NCBI RefSeq assembly: GCF_001076885.1 | Contig: NZ_JVDT01000066.1 | Span: 1 to 36,019, forward strand | Direction of reading: 5' to 3' | DNA from: Bacillus sp. 522_BSPC | GTDB lineage: Bacteria; Bacillota; Bacilli; Bacillales; Cytobacillaceae | Length of the DNA: 36,019 nt | In this document: positions 15,744 to 23,787 of the stretch, piece after piece | Numbering within the stretch: the first letter of the stretch is position 1 | How the letters are laid out: every line of letters begins with the position of its first letter | Notes under the pieces: generated by a model | Databases searched by the model: none | Told to the model about the DNA's origin: nothing | The model's input: the letters and a program-made list of their open reading frames with translations, nothing else | Translations under genes and position numbers: made by a program

Positions 15744-16085
15744 ATGAAAACTGGAATCACAACTCATGTATTGGATGTAACACAAGGAAAACCAGGAGCA
15801 TCAATAAAAGTAGAATTATGGAAATTAACAGATTCAGCTAGAAGTTTTATTTCAAAGGGAATAACCAATGAGGATGGCAGAGTAGATACTATATTATTAG
15901 AGAAAGTGGATAACGGAGAATATGAATTAGTATTTTTTGTAAAAGAATACTTTCAAAGATTAGAAGTGAAAAACAACTTTTTAACGACAATCCCTATTCG
16001 TTTTTATACAGACGAAACACAAAAGCATTATCATATTCCTTTATTATTATCTGGTTGGGGATATCAGACATATCGAGGGAGCTGA
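15744..16085 (+). CDS. uraH: 5-hydroxyisourate hydrolase (UraH/PucM)
   Basis: This transthyretin-like enzyme hydrolyses 5-hydroxyisourate, the product of uricase, to OHCU, the substrate of the gene upstream. The 113 residues begin with ITTHVLDVTQGKPG and end with the family hallmark YRGS, with HYHIPLLLSGWGYQTYRGS forming the C-terminal active-site strand. It starts 2 bases after the uraD stop and 6 bases before allB, so it is clearly co-transcribed. It corresponds to B. subtilis pucM. Confidence 0.94.
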   Translation: MKTGITTHVLDVTQGKPGASIKVELWKLTDSARSFISKGITNEDGRVDTILLEKVDNGEYELVFFVKEYFQRLEVKNNFLTTIPIRFYTDETQKHYHIPLLLSGWGYQTYRGS

Positions 16086-16091
16086 AGCATT

Positions 16092-17426
16092 TTGAGTGAA
16101 TTTGATTTAGTAATTAAAAATGGAATCATTGTTAATGAGGAGAAATTATCAAAAGCAGACGTCTTGATAAAAGATGGGAAAATAGTAGATATAGGATTAC
16201 ATATCAAGGAAACTAAAGCAAAACAAATCATTGATGCAGAAGGCTTATATTTGTTTCCTGGTATTATTGATTCACATGTGCATTTTAATGAGCCAGGAAG
16301 AAGTGAGTGGGAAGGATTGGAAACCGGTAGTAAAAGCTTAGCTGCTGGCGGCGCAACATTATTCTTTGATATGCCGTTAAACAGTCATCCACCAACAACA
16401 TCAGAACAAGCATTTCATCTAAAGAATGGGTTGGCCAAAGAAAAATCAGTGATTGATTATCGGTTATGGGGCGGAGTTGTACCTGGTAATCTAGATGAAC
16501 TAGAAAAGCTATTGCAATGTGGAGTAATTGGCTTTAAAGCGTTTATGTCCAATAGCGGAATCGATGACTTTCAAAGTGCTGATGATCGCACACTTTTACA
16601 GGCGATGAAAAAAATAGCAGAATTACATAGTATTTTAGCTGTCCATGCGGAAAGTGATACGATTACAGAGTTTTTAGGAAAGGAGATTAATAGGGAAAGT
16701 GACCATATAGCATTAGCTTTTTCGAATGCTCGACCGATTTTTTCAGAAATAGAAGCAGTCCAACGTATCATTGCTTATGCAGAGGCAACGAAATGTAGGC
16801 TGCATATTGTTCATATCAGCAGCGCAGATGTTCTAGAGCCAATTTTAGCAGCAAAACGAAGAGGGCTTGATATAAGTGTGGAAACCTGTCCACACTACTT
16901 ATCTTTAACAATGGATGACTTAGAGAAGCTAGGAGCAGCTGCAAAATGTGCACCACCATTACGGTCAAAGCAGGAAGTAGATAATCTTTGGGAGGCTATA
17001 AGAAAGGGAGAGATTGATGTAATTGGCTCTGATCACTCCCCATCTTTGCCCTCTATGAAAATGGGAAATCTTCTCGAAGCATGGGGAGGTATTTCAGGGT
17101 GTCAAACAACGCTTTCTGTGTTACTAGAAGAAGGATATTGGCAAAGAGGAATTCCGTTAGAAATGATTTCAAAAATTACAAGTACTAATCCTGCAAGACG
17201 CTTTGGTCTCTATCCAAATAAAGGAAGCATTCTGAAAGGATATGATGCTGATATAGCAATAGTGGATGTAAATGAAAAGTTTATCTTGAAAAAGGAAGAT
17301 TTATATTACAAAAATAAAATTAGCCCTTATATCGGAAAGACATATAGAGGCAGAGTAAAAGCGACCATAAGTAGGGGAGAACTCATTTATTCTCATTTTT
17401 CTGACAGCAACAAAATGACCACATAA
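16092..17426 (+). CDS. allB: Allantoinase (AllB/PucH)
   Basis: This zinc-dependent amidohydrolase opens allantoin to allantoate. Metal ligands typical of the cyclic amidohydrolases are visible in its 444 residues: H62 and H64 in DSHVHFNEPG, the carbamylated Lys149 in GFKAFMSNSG, H185 in VHAESD, H241 in VHISSAD and D314 in GSDHSPS. Together with CPHYLSL and KCAPPLR, these favour allantoinase over dihydroorotase, and the operon context agrees. The start is a TTG 6 bases after uraH, with a modest GAGGGAG upstream. It is the last gene of the operon; no allantoate amidohydrolase follows. Confidence 0.92.
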   Translation: MSEFDLVIKNGIIVNEEKLSKADVLIKDGKIVDIGLHIKETKAKQIIDAEGLYLFPGIIDSHVHFNEPGRSEWEGLETGSKSLAAGGATLFFDMPLNSHPPTTSEQAFHLKNGLAKEKSVIDYRLWGGVVPGNLDELEKLLQCGVIGFKAFMSNSGIDDFQSADDRTLLQAMKKIAELHSILAVHAESDTITEFLGKEINRESDHIALAFSNARPIFSEIEAVQRIIAYAEATKCRLHIVHISSADVLEPILAAKRRGLDISVETCPHYLSLTMDDLEKLGAAAKCAPPLRSKQEVDNLWEAIRKGEIDVIGSDHSPSLPSMKMGNLLEAWGGISGCQTTLSVLLEEGYWQRGIPLEMISKITSTNPARRFGLYPNKGSILKGYDADIAIVDVNEKFILKKEDLYYKNKISPYIGKTYRGRVKATISRGELIYSHFSDSNKMTT

Positions 17427-17505
17427 ATCCATTTGCTACTTAATCAATTAAACTTTATAAGTGTAGGTAGAGAGTAATTATTTTCATAGAAAAGAAAAGC
17501 AACCT

Positions 17506-17540
17506 AAAAAAAGCATTGGAAATATTCCGATGCTTTTTTT
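17506..17540 (+). terminator. Intrinsic terminator of the puc operon
   Basis: An A-run and GCATTGGAA pair with TTCCGATGC and a T-run: about 16 bp with one wobble around an ATA loop. It ends the eight-gene operon and separates it from purT. Confidence 0.88.
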
Positions 17541-17599
17541 TGTATGTCCATAAAAAGAATGGATGAGTTACATAAATATAGCGATTTCACTTTTGTTGA

Positions 17600-17643
17600 A
17601 AATACGAATTATTTATACAACCTAACTAAAATTGTTCGGAATT
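17600..17643 (+). promoter_or_regulatory. PurR box pair (PurBox) upstream of purT
   Basis: The PurR consensus is AWWWCCGAACWWT. On the plus strand AAATACGAATTAT (17600-17612) matches 11 of 13 positions. On the minus strand AATTCCGAACAAT (17643-17631) matches all 13. The boxes are inverted and 18 bases apart, close to the geometry I recall for Bacillus PurR operators. They lie 87 bases or more before the purT start. I could not identify a good SigA promoter beside them. Confidence 0.7.
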
Positions 17644-17729
17644 AGAGAAAAAAACCCTTGAATAGAGGATGATTTTACGTTATTATGCAGAATAAAGGAA
17701 TAATTATTTTGTTTAGGGGGATTGGCATC

Positions 17730-18911
17730 GTGGTAGGAGCACCAAATACTTCACAAGCAAGAAAAATCATGTTATTAGGTTCTGGGGAATTAGGGAAAGA
17801 GGTCATTATTGAAGCACAGCGCTTAGGAGTGGAAACAATCGCTGTTGATCGCTATGACAACGCACCAGCAAGCCAAGTGGCACATCGTTCATATACAGTA
17901 GATATGCTAGATGGTGTCCAATTGAAACGGCTTATCGAAAAAGAAAAGCCTGATTATATTGTTCCTGAAATAGAGGCAATCGCGACTAGTACTCTATTAG
18001 ATTTAGAAAATGAGGGCTATACGGTAGTTCCGACCGCAAACGCTACTTATTTAACGATGGATCGTGAAGGGATTAGAAGATTGGCAAGCGAAACACTAAA
18101 AATACCAACAGCAAAATATGCCTTCGCAAATGACATAAAAGAACTGGAAGAAGCAGTACATAAGATTGGATTTCCATGTGTAATTAAGCCTGTCATGAGT
18201 TCCTCTGGCAAAGGTCAAAGCATTTGCCAGAGTGCGGAAGATATCGAATCCTCTTGGAAAGAAGCGGTAGATGGCGGAAGAGGAAAGAAAACTCGTGTCA
18301 TTGTAGAGGAATTTATTTCCTTTGAATCTGAGATAACTCTTTTAACAGTCCGTTCTGTTAGTGGCACAACCTACTGCCCTCCGATTGGTCACACACAAAA
18401 GGATGGCGATTATATTGAATCATGGCAGCCTCATTTTATGTCAGCTGACCAACTAGCACAGGCAGAGGAGGTAGCAAAGAAAATAACAGATAGTCTAGGA
18501 GGGTACGGACTATTTGGTGTGGAATTATTTTTAACAGCAAATGGCGTATATTTCAGTGAAGTATCACCAAGACCTCATGATACAGGGATGGTTACAATGA
18601 TTACCCAAGACCTATCTGAATTTGCTTTGCACGTTAGAGCCATTCTTGGTTATCCCATTACTGGTGTAAAATTATATGCTGCTGGTGCTAGCAAGACTAT
18701 AAAAGCAACAAAAGAAAGTGAAACTTACTTAATTACTGGTTTGAATGATGCATTGTCGGTCGAAAATACCCAAGTGCGTGTGTTTGGTAAGCCGAGAACA
18801 ACAAAAGGAAGAAGAATGGCAGTTGTATTGCATACAAATGAAACGGTTGAATTAGCGATAAATGGGGTTAGAAAGGCGGCAGAACCGCTTGCTATTTCTT
18901 ATAGTGAATAA
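17730..18911 (+). CDS. purT: Formate-dependent GAR transformylase PurT
   Basis: PurT uses formate and ATP to formylate glycinamide ribonucleotide, an alternative to folate-dependent PurN in de novo purine synthesis. The 393-residue ATP-grasp protein shows [14 protein letters not shown] at the N-terminus, [12 protein letters not shown], the ATP-grasp lid [15 protein letters not shown], and [13 protein letters not shown] near the metal site. The GTG at 17730 follows AGGGGG by 9 bases and gives the usual N-terminus; an ATG 45 bases upstream has no ribosome site at proper distance. The preceding PurR-type boxes suggest repression when purines are plentiful. Confidence 0.94.
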   Translation: MVGAPNTSQARKIMLLGSGELGKEVIIEAQRLGVETIAVDRYDNAPASQVAHRSYTVDMLDGVQLKRLIEKEKPDYIVPEIEAIATSTLLDLENEGYTVVPTANATYLTMDREGIRRLASETLKIPTAKYAFANDIKELEEAVHKIGFPCVIKPVMSSSGKGQSICQSAEDIESSWKEAVDGGRGKKTRVIVEEFISFESEITLLTVRSVSGTTYCPPIGHTQKDGDYIESWQPHFMSADQLAQAEEVAKKITDSLGGYGLFGVELFLTANGVYFSEVSPRPHDTGMVTMITQDLSEFALHVRAILGYPITGVKLYAAGASKTIKATKESETYLITGLNDALSVENTQVRVFGKPRTTKGRRMAVVLHTNETVELAINGVRKAAEPLAISYSE

Positions 18912-18954
18912 AGCTATTATTGTTAATGGCTGTTTTCGCATAGTTTGTTGCTAT

Positions 18955-19085
18955 CGCCCGCAGCCGGAATACCCTTCACATTCCGTTGGCCTTGCGCTTT
19001 AGCCGCTTCGTCGCTTCGCTCCTGCAGGGCCTTAGGACTGTCTCGCTAATCCCACAGGAGTCTAAGTATATTTCTTGCTGCTCTA
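18955..19085. repeat. Degenerate Bacillaceae intergenic repeat, copy 1
   Basis: The stretch is more GC-rich than its surroundings and has no ORF. It includes the phrase GTCGCTTCGCTCCTGCAGGG, and CTCCTG (19019-19024) complementary to CAGGAG (19055-19060). It resembles repeats I recall from Bacillus and related genera that contain GCTCCTGCGGG ... CCCGCAGGAGTC. Over a 26-base core, 20 positions match copy 2 near 21725-21797. It fills most of the gap between purT and the MFS gene. Confidence 0.6.
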
Positions 19086-19191
19086 TTTTGGCAACTAATT
19101 CATATTTTCTATTAAAAAAACAACAATCTTTTGGAAAACAGCTTTGTTAAAAGTTAAGAACGCTAAATAATATAATAGGGGTATGGTTTAT

Positions 19192-20454
19192 ATGAAAACA
19201 AAAAATCGTTGGTTAATTGCATTATCTGCAGTTGGGATTCATATTTCAATCGGGTCTGTATACGCTTGGAGTGTTTTTACAAAGCCGCTTGAAGCTCAAT
19301 TTAACTGGAGTTTAACAAATATTTCATGGACATTTAGTATCGCTATCTTATTTTTAGGATTATCCGCAGCTTTTCTCGGTCACTTTGTCGAAAAATATGG
19401 TCCTCGTGCTGCTGGCAGACTTTCTGCCTTCATGTTTGGGATAGGGATGGCTGGTGCTGGATTTGCAACAAGCATTGAATCTTTACCATTACTCTATATC
19501 ACTTACGGTATGTTTGGCGGAATTGGTTTAGGTGTTGGCTATATTACTCCTGTATCAACATTGGTTAAATGGTTTCCGGATCGTAGAGGTTTAGCAACAG
19601 GATTAGCGATAATGGGATTTGGCTTTGCTTCGATGATTAGTAGTCCGGTAATGAATCATTTGATTAATTCGGTTGGGATATCTAATACCTTTTATATTCT
19701 TGCAGCAGTATATTTTGTTGTTATTCTTTGTTCCGCACAATATTTAGAAGCACCACCAAAAGGATATATGCCAAAAGGGTTTAAGCAATCTGTGGAAGCT
19801 GGCCACATGAAAGTAAGAGAAGATTTGTCACAGTTAACAGCAAATGAAGCAGTAAAAACGAAACGGTTTTGGGCATTATGGATTATGTTATTTATCAATA
19901 TTACATGTGGGATTGCCATTCTCGCTGTTGCCTCTCCAATGGGCCAAGAATTAGCAGGAATGTCTGTAGCTGGAGCTGCAACACTTGTTGGTATTATGGG
20001 CGTTTTCAATGGTGCAGGAAGAATTGCTTGGGCTGCTATTTCTGATTATATTGGAAGACCAAATGTATATACATTATTTTTTGCAATACAAGTAGTAGCA
20101 TTCTTTGCTCTTCCTCATTTGCATCATTACATTGCTTTTTCAATCATTATATTTATCATTATGTCTTGTTACGGTGGAGGATTTGCTTCTATACCAGCCT
20201 ATATTGGCGACTTATTTGGTACAAAACAACTTGGCGCTATTCACGGATACATTCTTACAGCTTGGTCCGCTGCCGGTGTTGCTGGTCCTAGCATCGTATC
20301 ATGGATTCGTGATACGACAGGTAGCTATCAAGGAACACTGCTTGTATTTTCTTGTATGTTTATTGTATCACTGGCAGTGTCATTATTAATTCGTCTTGAT
20401 ATTCGCAGATTGAAAGAAATAAATAATACTGTAAGTGAAAGCAATAGCTTTTAA
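19192..20454 (+). CDS. OFA-family MFS transporter (oxalate/formate antiporter-like)
   Basis: This 420-residue, 12-segment major facilitator resembles the oxalate/formate antiporter (OFA) family. The N-terminus NRWLIALSAVGIHISIGSVYAWSVF, the loop YGPRAAGR, and WFPDRRGLATGLAIMGFGFAS are characteristic of the family; AARYPGK-like loops between helices 6 and 7 carry KTKRFWALW. Members carry small carboxylates such as oxalate, formate or lactate; the substrate here cannot be read from the sequence. I start at the ATG at 19192, which has AGGGG 10 bases upstream; the ATG at 19183 is only 1 base from that site. It is a single-gene unit. Confidence 0.88.
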   Translation: MKTKNRWLIALSAVGIHISIGSVYAWSVFTKPLEAQFNWSLTNISWTFSIAILFLGLSAAFLGHFVEKYGPRAAGRLSAFMFGIGMAGAGFATSIESLPLLYITYGMFGGIGLGVGYITPVSTLVKWFPDRRGLATGLAIMGFGFASMISSPVMNHLINSVGISNTFYILAAVYFVVILCSAQYLEAPPKGYMPKGFKQSVEAGHMKVREDLSQLTANEAVKTKRFWALWIMLFINITCGIAILAVASPMGQELAGMSVAGAATLVGIMGVFNGAGRIAWAAISDYIGRPNVYTLFFAIQVVAFFALPHLHHYIAFSIIIFIIMSCYGGGFASIPAYIGDLFGTKQLGAIHGYILTAWSAAGVAGPSIVSWIRDTTGSYQGTLLVFSCMFIVSLAVSLLIRLDIRRLKEINNTVSESNSF

Positions 20455-20466
20455 ATAGAACCATTT

Positions 20467-20527
20467 AAAAAGGATTAGATTCGTTTGATAAGATTATTTG
20501 TCTTGTCACGCATCCAATCCTTTTTTT
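20467..20527 (+). terminator. Intrinsic terminator after the MFS gene
   Basis: AAAAAGGATTAGAT and ATCCAATCCTTTTT pair over 14 positions with one mismatch, enclosing a loop of about 30 bases and ending in a run of seven T residues. Confidence 0.75.
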
Positions 20528-20613
20528 CGAAACTAAGCCTTTAAAAGCAATCCGAATAGTAGTATAGTAGGTTCATTAGTAGTTGTAACTTAATAGTTAG
20601 GGGAAATTAGAGA

Positions 20614-21525
20614 ATGGAAAATTTTAATACCCAATTTTTGTATTCGGTTATTATCATCGCAATCGGTTATTTCTTTAAACAGAAAAATATTATTAAAGAA
20701 AAGGATGGAGAAGGATTAGCTCGGATTATCTTTAATATCACTTTACCTTGTTTAATTATCTCTACCTTACATAATGTTATTATTGAGAATTCCTTGCTTT
20801 TGTTAGTTTTCCTTGGCCTATTTTATGGAATAGTCATTAGTGTTTTCGGACTTTTTTTATTTCGAAAGGAAGAAAATAAGGAAAAAGGGATGTTAGGAAT
20901 GCTCATCCCTGGATTTAATATTGGCATTTTTGCATATCCTTTAGTTCAAGGAATTTGGGGGACGGAAGGAATCAAGTATTTCGGCATGTTTGATATTGGC
21001 AATGCTATCGTTACTTTTGGGATTAGTTATTTAATTGGGAGTTATTATTCGAAAGAAGGAACAGTACTTAGTGCAAAGCATGTAGCAGGGCAGCTTTCAA
21101 AATCCATACCATTGATGACATATGTTTTTATTTTCATCATTAATATTACAGGTATCCACTTGCCTCATCAAATAATCGATGTAACGGGTACTATTTCGAA
21201 AGCAAATATGCCACTTTCATTATTATTGCTTGGCATCTATTTGAATTTCTCGATTGACAAGAAGTATTGGAAAGGAATTGGAAGAGTACTTGGGATTAGG
21301 TATGGTACCGGTCTCTTATTAGGATTTCTCGCTTTTTTTCTTTGGCCAGCTGAAGAAATGTTCCGCTACACAATATTAATCTGTTTAATCTTACCAATGG
21401 CATCTTGTGTGCTTCCATATAGCATAGAGTTTAAATATAACCAACGCTTTGTCGGCACTGCTGCAAATTTATCCATTGTGATTAGCTTTTTCTTAATATG
21501 GATGATTGGAAATTTAATTATTTAG
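20614..21525 (+). CDS. AEC family permease (auxin efflux carrier-like)
   Basis: The 303-residue protein has about ten hydrophobic segments in two halves. Family features include GYFFKQKNII...GEGLARIIFNITLPCLIISTL in the first half and GFNIGIFAYPLVQGIWG; the second half has SKANMPLSLLLLGIYL. Bacterial AEC proteins export or import small organic acids such as malate, but the substrate here is not predictable. A TAGGGGA ribosome site lies 9 bases before the ATG. It forms its own unit, closed by the hairpin at 21632. Confidence 0.88.
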   Translation: MENFNTQFLYSVIIIAIGYFFKQKNIIKEKDGEGLARIIFNITLPCLIISTLHNVIIENSLLLLVFLGLFYGIVISVFGLFLFRKEENKEKGMLGMLIPGFNIGIFAYPLVQGIWGTEGIKYFGMFDIGNAIVTFGISYLIGSYYSKEGTVLSAKHVAGQLSKSIPLMTYVFIFIINITGIHLPHQIIDVTGTISKANMPLSLLLLGIYLNFSIDKKYWKGIGRVLGIRYGTGLLLGFLAFFLWPAEEMFRYTILICLILPMASCVLPYSIEFKYNQRFVGTAANLSIVISFFLIWMIGNLII

Positions 21526-21631
21526 TAGAGGGTAAATGGTAAATAGCTAGTTGATTAATTTCCTGAGACAGAAAACAGAAACTGAAAAATTGCGCAAAAT
21601 GAGGTAGGAATCATATTATTTAGCAAGTGAT

Positions 21632-21678
21632 AAATGCGAACGATTATACTAAATAAAGTATAGCTGTTCGCATTTTTT
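21632..21678 (+). terminator. Intrinsic terminator after the AEC gene
   Basis: AAATGCGAAC (21632-21641) pairs with GTTCGCATTT (21666-21675). An inner stem TATACT/AGTATA sits at 21645-21662, and T residues follow. Confidence 0.88.
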
Positions 21679-21724
21679 ATCATTGTTAAAAAAGACGGTT
21701 TCAGGCACGTTTGTTGATCATTCT

Positions 21725-21797
21725 AGCATCCTGAATACACTTGCTTTCCGTGGGCCTCTTGCTGATCTTACAGGAGTTTATGCAAATTCAGGATGCT
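21725..21797. repeat. Degenerate Bacillaceae intergenic repeat, copy 2, with 12-bp terminal inverted repeats
   Basis: AGCATCCTGAAT (21725-21736) and ATTCAGGATGCT (21786-21797) are perfect 12-bp ends. The interior (GCTTTCCGTGGGCC, then TCTTGCTGATCTTACAGGAG) resembles copy 1 at 18955-19085. It carries no ORF. It occupies part of the 402-base gap between the AEC gene and the CAP gene; the rest of that gap holds only the AEC terminator. Confidence 0.65.
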
Positions 21798-21927
21798 CCT
21801 TTTTTCCAACTAATTGATTTTTCTAGGAAAATCAATATTTTTAGGAAATAGCTTTTAAAACGAAGTGGATGGAGAGGAAAGCTAAGTGTCTATAGCTCAA
21901 TGGTACGACTTAGTTTTTGTCCAATCC

Positions 21928-23058
21928 TCATTTTGTAAGGAAATTCTCTGTATAGTATGGCTGAGCATCGTTGTTAAAGGCAACTCCGACGCCTAAGGAT
22001 GCAAAATCCTTTTGTAAGATATTTTCGCGATGCCCCATTGAATTCATTAAGCCTTCATGTGCAAAAACACTGCTGTTTTGGCCATAAGCTAAATTCTCGC
22101 CTGCCATACTGTAGTGTATTCCATCGTTAAGCATCCGATCAAATGGTGATTCGCCTTCAAGATTGGTATGGCTGAAATAATTATTTTCTGCCATGTCTAA
22201 ACTGTGTTTGCGGGCTGTTTCTCTTACTGCTTCATCCCATGTTAAAGGATTTAAATTATTATTTACTCTACTTGCATTTGTTAAATCAAATAATTGATAT
22301 TCAAAGCCTTCTTTGAGATTCTCAGTACCATCCACATAAAAATCTTTCCGATTATCTTCTAAGGAAGAGCTGATGATTTGAAGAGCGGTAACAGTGTTAT
22401 TTTCATGTTTATCAAAAAAAACAGTGACATAGGAATCTTCGAGAGCAAACATTTCATAATCACGATCTTCAGCCATTTTATAAGAAACCAGTCCTTTTCT
22501 TAACTCTGTTAAAGGCTCACCCAATGTATCTAACACTTGTTCTTTCTTCGTTCCCTTTTTGATACCGTAACTAGAAGCAATTAAATCCTGATTTGTATAT
22601 AGAGCCGCTACTTTATTATTGTCATCATAACCTATCATTACAAAGTTATGATAATTGTTATGATAAGTAATCCAAGAAATTCCGTATTCATTTTCCGTTA
22701 CTCGTTGCGGAGCGCCAAGTGACTTTTCAACCTTTTGTTGCTCATCTCCAAGGGAAATATTATAGATAGAAAATGGATAGTCCTTTGGTGTTTCCAATAC
22801 AGGTTTAGGAATATCTGCGGAATGTTTCTCCACATTCCAGTCTGGGAGAAAGTCCTGTGCGTCCTGAAAAATTGACTTTAGGCCATTTAATTCTCTTGTA
22901 AGTGTCTGAATAAAGGAAGTAATAGATTCTTGATTAATACTATTTTCTATTTCTTCAGAAACCGTATTTATCGCAGTATCTTCCCTCTCTTTAATAAAGA
23001 AATTATATGCCGCATATATGATAAGAAGGGTGAGTACCCATTTTAATAGTTTTGTCAT
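21928..23058 (-). CDS. Membrane-anchored CAP-domain protein with CAP-associated domain (YlbC-like)
   Basis: The 376-residue protein starts with a signal anchor (LLKWVLTLLIIYAAYNFF) and has a linker to about residue 110. A CAP-associated N-terminal domain (LGDEQQKVEKSLGAPQRV...ISWITYHNNYHNFVMIGY) and a C-terminal CAP/SCP domain (LFDLTNASRVNNNLNPL, HSLDMAENNYFSH, AGENLAYG, MNSMGHRENIL, GVGVAF) follow. Domain order matches B. subtilis YlbC, whose function is unknown; the CAP portion should lie outside the membrane. I use the ATG at 23058, which has GGAGG upstream on the minus strand, and not the longer frame from 23124. Confidence 0.88.
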   Translation of the reverse strand: MTKLLKWVLTLLIIYAAYNFFIKEREDTAINTVSEEIENSINQESITSFIQTLTRELNGLKSIFQDAQDFLPDWNVEKHSADIPKPVLETPKDYPFSIYNISLGDEQQKVEKSLGAPQRVTENEYGISWITYHNNYHNFVMIGYDDNNKVAALYTNQDLIASSYGIKKGTKKEQVLDTLGEPLTELRKGLVSYKMAEDRDYEMFALEDSYVTVFFDKHENNTVTALQIISSSLEDNRKDFYVDGTENLKEGFEYQLFDLTNASRVNNNLNPLTWDEAVRETARKHSLDMAENNYFSHTNLEGESPFDRMLNDGIHYSMAGENLAYGQNSSVFAHEGLMNSMGHRENILQKDFASLGVGVAFNNDAQPYYTENFLTK

Positions 23059-23349
23059 TTGAATAACCTCCAGTTGTCTAACCAGTATAACCAAAGAGAA
23101 GACCATGCATAACGAATGAATCAAGTGAAAATGGATAAACTAAAGGTAGACAGCTAATTTCTAACGAATTAAACGAAAGAGAAACAGAGATAGCTCAATT
23201 CCTCTTAAAACTATATCCATTGTAATAGATAGTATTGATTATTATAACATGTTCTTATAATTTCTCGTTGTAATAAAGAATTTCATCATTTTGTCTATAA
23301 GGTGTAATCAATTTGTAAAGCAGGTTTATTATATGTAAACAGGGGTAAA

Positions 23350-23358
23350 TGCTATAAT
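23350..23358 (+). promoter_or_regulatory. Extended -10 promoter for the 43-residue ORF
   Basis: TGCTATAAT is a consensus extended -10, about 80 bases before the small ORF; no good -35 is seen. The rest of the 380-base gap (23059-23438) is AT-rich and should hold the leftward promoter of the CAP gene, which I could not fix. Confidence 0.55.
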
Positions 23359-23438
23359 AAATATAACCGTTTCCAGCTTGGAAATTATATTAGGCGTAAT
23401 CTCTAGACAGAATTAAGACGGTTTTAAAGGAGGCAATC

Positions 23439-23570
23439 ATGCATTTAATTAGAACCGACATTGACGAAATTTTAACAAACACAACTGATTTAGAGCAGGA
23501 AATATCCTCATGGAATTTAATCGACATAGAAATTGATGAACTTTTAGATGATACAAAGCATTGGAATTAA
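23439..23570 (+). CDS. Small acidic protein of unknown function (43 aa)
   Basis: I do not recognise this product. Its 43 residues (MHLIRTDIDEILTNTTDLEQ..., ending DDTKHWN) are acidic and rich in Ile and Leu (13 of 43), with two Trp, no Cys and no membrane segment, so it is probably cytoplasmic and helical. Evidence that it is real: an extended -10 promoter upstream, AAAGGAGG 5 bases before the ATG, and a strong terminator starting 5 bases after the stop. It forms a self-contained unit between the CAP gene and ilvE. A leader-peptide role for ilvE is a less likely alternative. Confidence 0.65.
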   Translation: MHLIRTDIDEILTNTTDLEQEISSWNLIDIEIDELLDDTKHWN

Positions 23571-23575
23571 TAGTG

Positions 23576-23613
23576 CAGCCAAATTTACATAATGTAGATT
23601 TGGTTGTTTTTTT
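23576..23613 (+). terminator. Intrinsic terminator after the 43-residue ORF
   Basis: CAGCCAAATTTACA (23576-23589) pairs with TGTAGATTTGGTTG (23593-23606) over 14 positions, two of them wobble pairs, with a TAA loop and seven T residues. Confidence 0.9.
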
Positions 23614-23651
23614 ATTGGCTTTTTTAATACAGCTATAAAATGATTTGTGGA

Positions 23652-23751
23652 AATTTTTTCAAAAAAGTTACTTATCATTTCCTTAGCTACGCAAAATAAT
23701 TTCTAACTTTTTATCAAAATTACTTTCTCTATAGAAACTTTGCGTTATAAT
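23652..23751 (+). promoter_or_regulatory. ilvE promoter region with two CodY-like boxes
   Basis: The CodY consensus is AATTTTCWGAAAATT. AATTTTTTCAAAAAA (23652-23666) and CTTTTTATCAAAATT (23707-23721) each match 11 of 15 positions. A TATAAT at 23746-23751 is the probable -10, and the second box would overlap the -35 region. Branched-chain aminotransferase genes are known CodY targets in B. subtilis, which supports a weak sequence match in very AT-rich DNA. Confidence 0.4.
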
Positions 23752-23787
23752 AAATAGAAATAATATTTATGATAAGGAGAATGGAAC

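Noticed and set aside
17685-17729. N-terminal extension of purT from an ATG
   Set aside because: There is no properly spaced ribosome site, and the hydrophobic extension is unlike PurT; the GTG at 17730 follows AGGGGG.
19171-19176. TATAAT just before the MFS gene
   Set aside because: Transcription from it would start at or after the ribosome site, so it cannot serve as the -10 for this gene unless the message is leaderless.
21893-21906. tRNA D-arm-like sequence TAGCTCAATGGTA
   Set aside because: No T-arm (GTTCGA-type), no acceptor stem complement and no anticodon arm within tRNA distance.
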